Positions 58,202 to 59,105 of a DNA stretch of 59,105 nucleotides are shown here, one piece after another. The position numbers and the translations under genes are program-made. Within the stretch, counting starts at the first letter, position 1. Each line of letters opens with the position of its first letter. The notes below the pieces were generated by a model. The model was given only the letters and a program-made list of their open reading frames with translations. It ran no database searches and had not been told where the DNA came from. This DNA comes from an uncultured Rhodospirillales bacterium (lineage in GTDB: Bacteria > Pseudomonadota > Alphaproteobacteria > Acetobacterales > Acetobacteraceae): contig CAIYMY010000081.1 in assembly GCA_903927465.1 (NCBI GenBank), positions 1 through 59,105 on the forward strand. Direction: 5' to 3'.

Positions 58202-59105
58202 ATGCGTCTAGCCAGTGTAGCCTTGGTGATGGCCGCTCTGGTGGGCAGCGCTTCCGCCCAGCAGGTAAACGGCTTTTATGTTGGCGGCGGTGCTGGGGCA
58301 ACAACCAGTGGCTTCACGAAAACGAGTCTTGCACCAAATAGAGACTCGACGCTTTCCTCACCGAGGACTGAATTAGAGCGAGATTGGGAGCTGGGGGGCA
58401 TAGGGGTCCTCAGTTTGGGGTATGGTTTTGGCAACGGCCTTCGTGCTGAAATTGAAGGCCAGCTTCAATACAATACCGGGTCTTCGGCAATTGCCTTCGG
58501 TCGCACTGTTCCCGCCAACGGGAATATGATGGGCTATGGGGTAATGGGCAATATTCTCTATGATATCGATCTTCGCTCAATCGGCATCAACACGACGGCG
58601 GTTGTGCCCTATGTCGGCCTTGGCCTTGGCTATATGTTGTGGTCTTGGAACGATGTGTCTGCGACGGTCGGTGATTCGCGTCAGGTCTTCGATGATCAGA
58701 ATGGTGTTTTGGGGTATCAGGCGATCGTCGGTGCTTCATTCCCGATCACTTCAGTCCCTGGCCTGTCCTTGACGGCGGAGTATCGCTATTACAATGAATT
58801 TGGCGATCCGGAATTGAAGGCGAAAGTCACTACCACGACCACGGGAACGACAAGGTCTGAAACGATTAAGATCGGTAACTATGGTAATAGCGGGCTGATT
58901 GGCTTGCGCTATTCTTTCGGCGCCCCGCCTGTGGTGGCCGCTGCCGCGGCGCCGGTTGCTTCCACCCGCACCTTCCTGGTCTTCTTTGACTGGAGCAAGG
59001 CAGACCTGACGGATCGTGCGCGCCAGATTATCGGTGAAGCCGCCTCAACGCGCGGTCAGGGCGTGACCCGCATTGAAGTCAACGGCTTCACGGACCGTTC
59101 CGGCC
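58202..59105 (+). CDS. OmpA-family outer-membrane protein, cut by the window end
   Basis: Open to base 59105. The start is taken at ATG 58202 (ATG 58193 is in the same frame); the frame is continuous with the Usp remnant upstream. A signal peptide LASVALVMAALVGSASAQQ precedes an eight-strand-type barrel (NGFYVGGGAGATTSGF, LSLGYGFGNGLRAEIEGQLQ, VPYVGLGLGYMLWSWND, LTAEYRYYNEF). A Pro/Ala-rich link (PPVVAAAAAPVAS) leads to the start of an OmpA peptidoglycan-binding domain (TFLVFFDWSKADLTDRARQI), ending in EVNGFTDRSG at the window edge. It would anchor the outer membrane to peptidoglycan. No clear ribosome-binding site of its own is seen before the ATG codons. Confidence 0.85.
   Translation, partial: MRLASVALVMAALVGSASAQQVNGFYVGGGAGATTSGFTKTSLAPNRDSTLSSPRTELERDWELGGIGVLSLGYGFGNGLRAEIEGQLQYNTGSSAIAFGRTVPANGNMMGYGVMGNILYDIDLRSIGINTTAVVPYVGLGLGYMLWSWNDVSATVGDSRQVFDDQNGVLGYQAIVGASFPITSVPGLSLTAEYRYYNEFGDPELKAKVTTTTTGTTRSETIKIGNYGNSGLIGLRYSFGAPPVVAAAAAPVASTRTFLVFFDWSKADLTDRARQIIGEAASTRGQGVTRIEVNGFTDRSG

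Noticed and set aside
1-59105. CRISPR arrays, tRNA, rRNA, insertion sequences, prophage genes or riboswitches
   Set aside because: I looked for regular spaced repeats, tRNA arms, transposase motifs and known aptamer-like leaders and saw none. A covariance-model search would be needed to be certain about small RNAs.

Overview
The window looks like chromosomal DNA from a GC-rich alphaproteobacterium. It is most consistent with an Acetobacteraceae/Rhodospirillales relative (Roseomonas-like). That is an inference from the hprK-rapZ-EIIA(Man)-HPr-EI gene order, the very short HPr kinase, and the abundance of TRAP, Bug, hydantoinase and CoxL-like genes; no rRNA or other phylogenetic marker is present to settle it. 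Genes are densely packed, many start/stop pairs overlap by 1-4 bases, and TTG/GTG starts occur. I see no tRNA, rRNA, CRISPR array, transposase or phage gene.

Region 1 (1-4.9 kb): the end of a TupA-like tungstate/molybdate-binding protein, a soxYZ thiosulfate carrier pair, a YeeE/YedE sulfur-compound channel, a LysE exporter, an Old Yellow Enzyme and a glutathione transferase. Region 2 (4.9-27.3 kb, almost entirely minus strand): a catabolic island. It has two allantoinase-like (CE4) hydrolases, two MFS carriers, a second Old Yellow Enzyme, hydantoinase/oxoprolinase HyuA+HyuB with a complete TRAP transporter, two xanthine-dehydrogenase-type molybdenum subunits, a 2-hydroxychromene-2-carboxylate isomerase-like protein, a two-subunit CoA transferase, a Bug solute-binding protein and a GlcD-like FAD dehydrogenase. 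Taken together this suggests uptake, hydroxylation, ring opening and CoA activation of N-heterocycles or cyclic imides/lactams. Region 3 (27.4-31.4 kb): HpcH/HpaI aldolase, hotdog thioesterase, an FMO-like monooxygenase with an NTF2-like front domain, and a threonine-dehydratase-like PLP enzyme.

Region 4 (31.5-35.5 kb): a regulatory phosphotransferase operon (HPr kinase, RapZ, mannose-type EIIA, HPr, EI) with no sugar permease. Region 5 (35.5-46.7 kb): a secreted unknown protein, AzlCD amino-acid exporter, a 1503-residue DUF4011/SF1 helicase/Vsr-like/DUF3320 protein preceded by an overlooked 53-residue membrane protein, a DUF1003 protein, a ManC-type enzyme, a PaaI-like thioesterase and a TPR-GT9 fusion.

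Region 6 (46.7-59.1 kb): two amidases, a VapBC module with a 30-base operator palindrome, a tyrosine phosphatase, a CorC/HlyC-type protein, and a DUF1778/GNAT toxin-antitoxin pair whose antitoxin tail is encoded by an inserted palindromic repeat. Next come a small RHH-like gene plus an unknown partner (possible new toxin-antitoxin pair), cupin, Gpt, CsaA and gamma-glutamyltransferase. An AT-rich non-coding stretch follows, then an internally deleted universal-stress-protein remnant joined in frame to an OmpA-type outer-membrane protein that runs off the window end.

The observations I rate most worth checking are the small membrane gene coupled to the DUF4011 helicase, the Glu-to-Gln change at the catalytic position of one molybdenum hydroxylase, the repeat-encoded antitoxin tail, the RHH/unknown pair, and the UspA-OmpA chimera.
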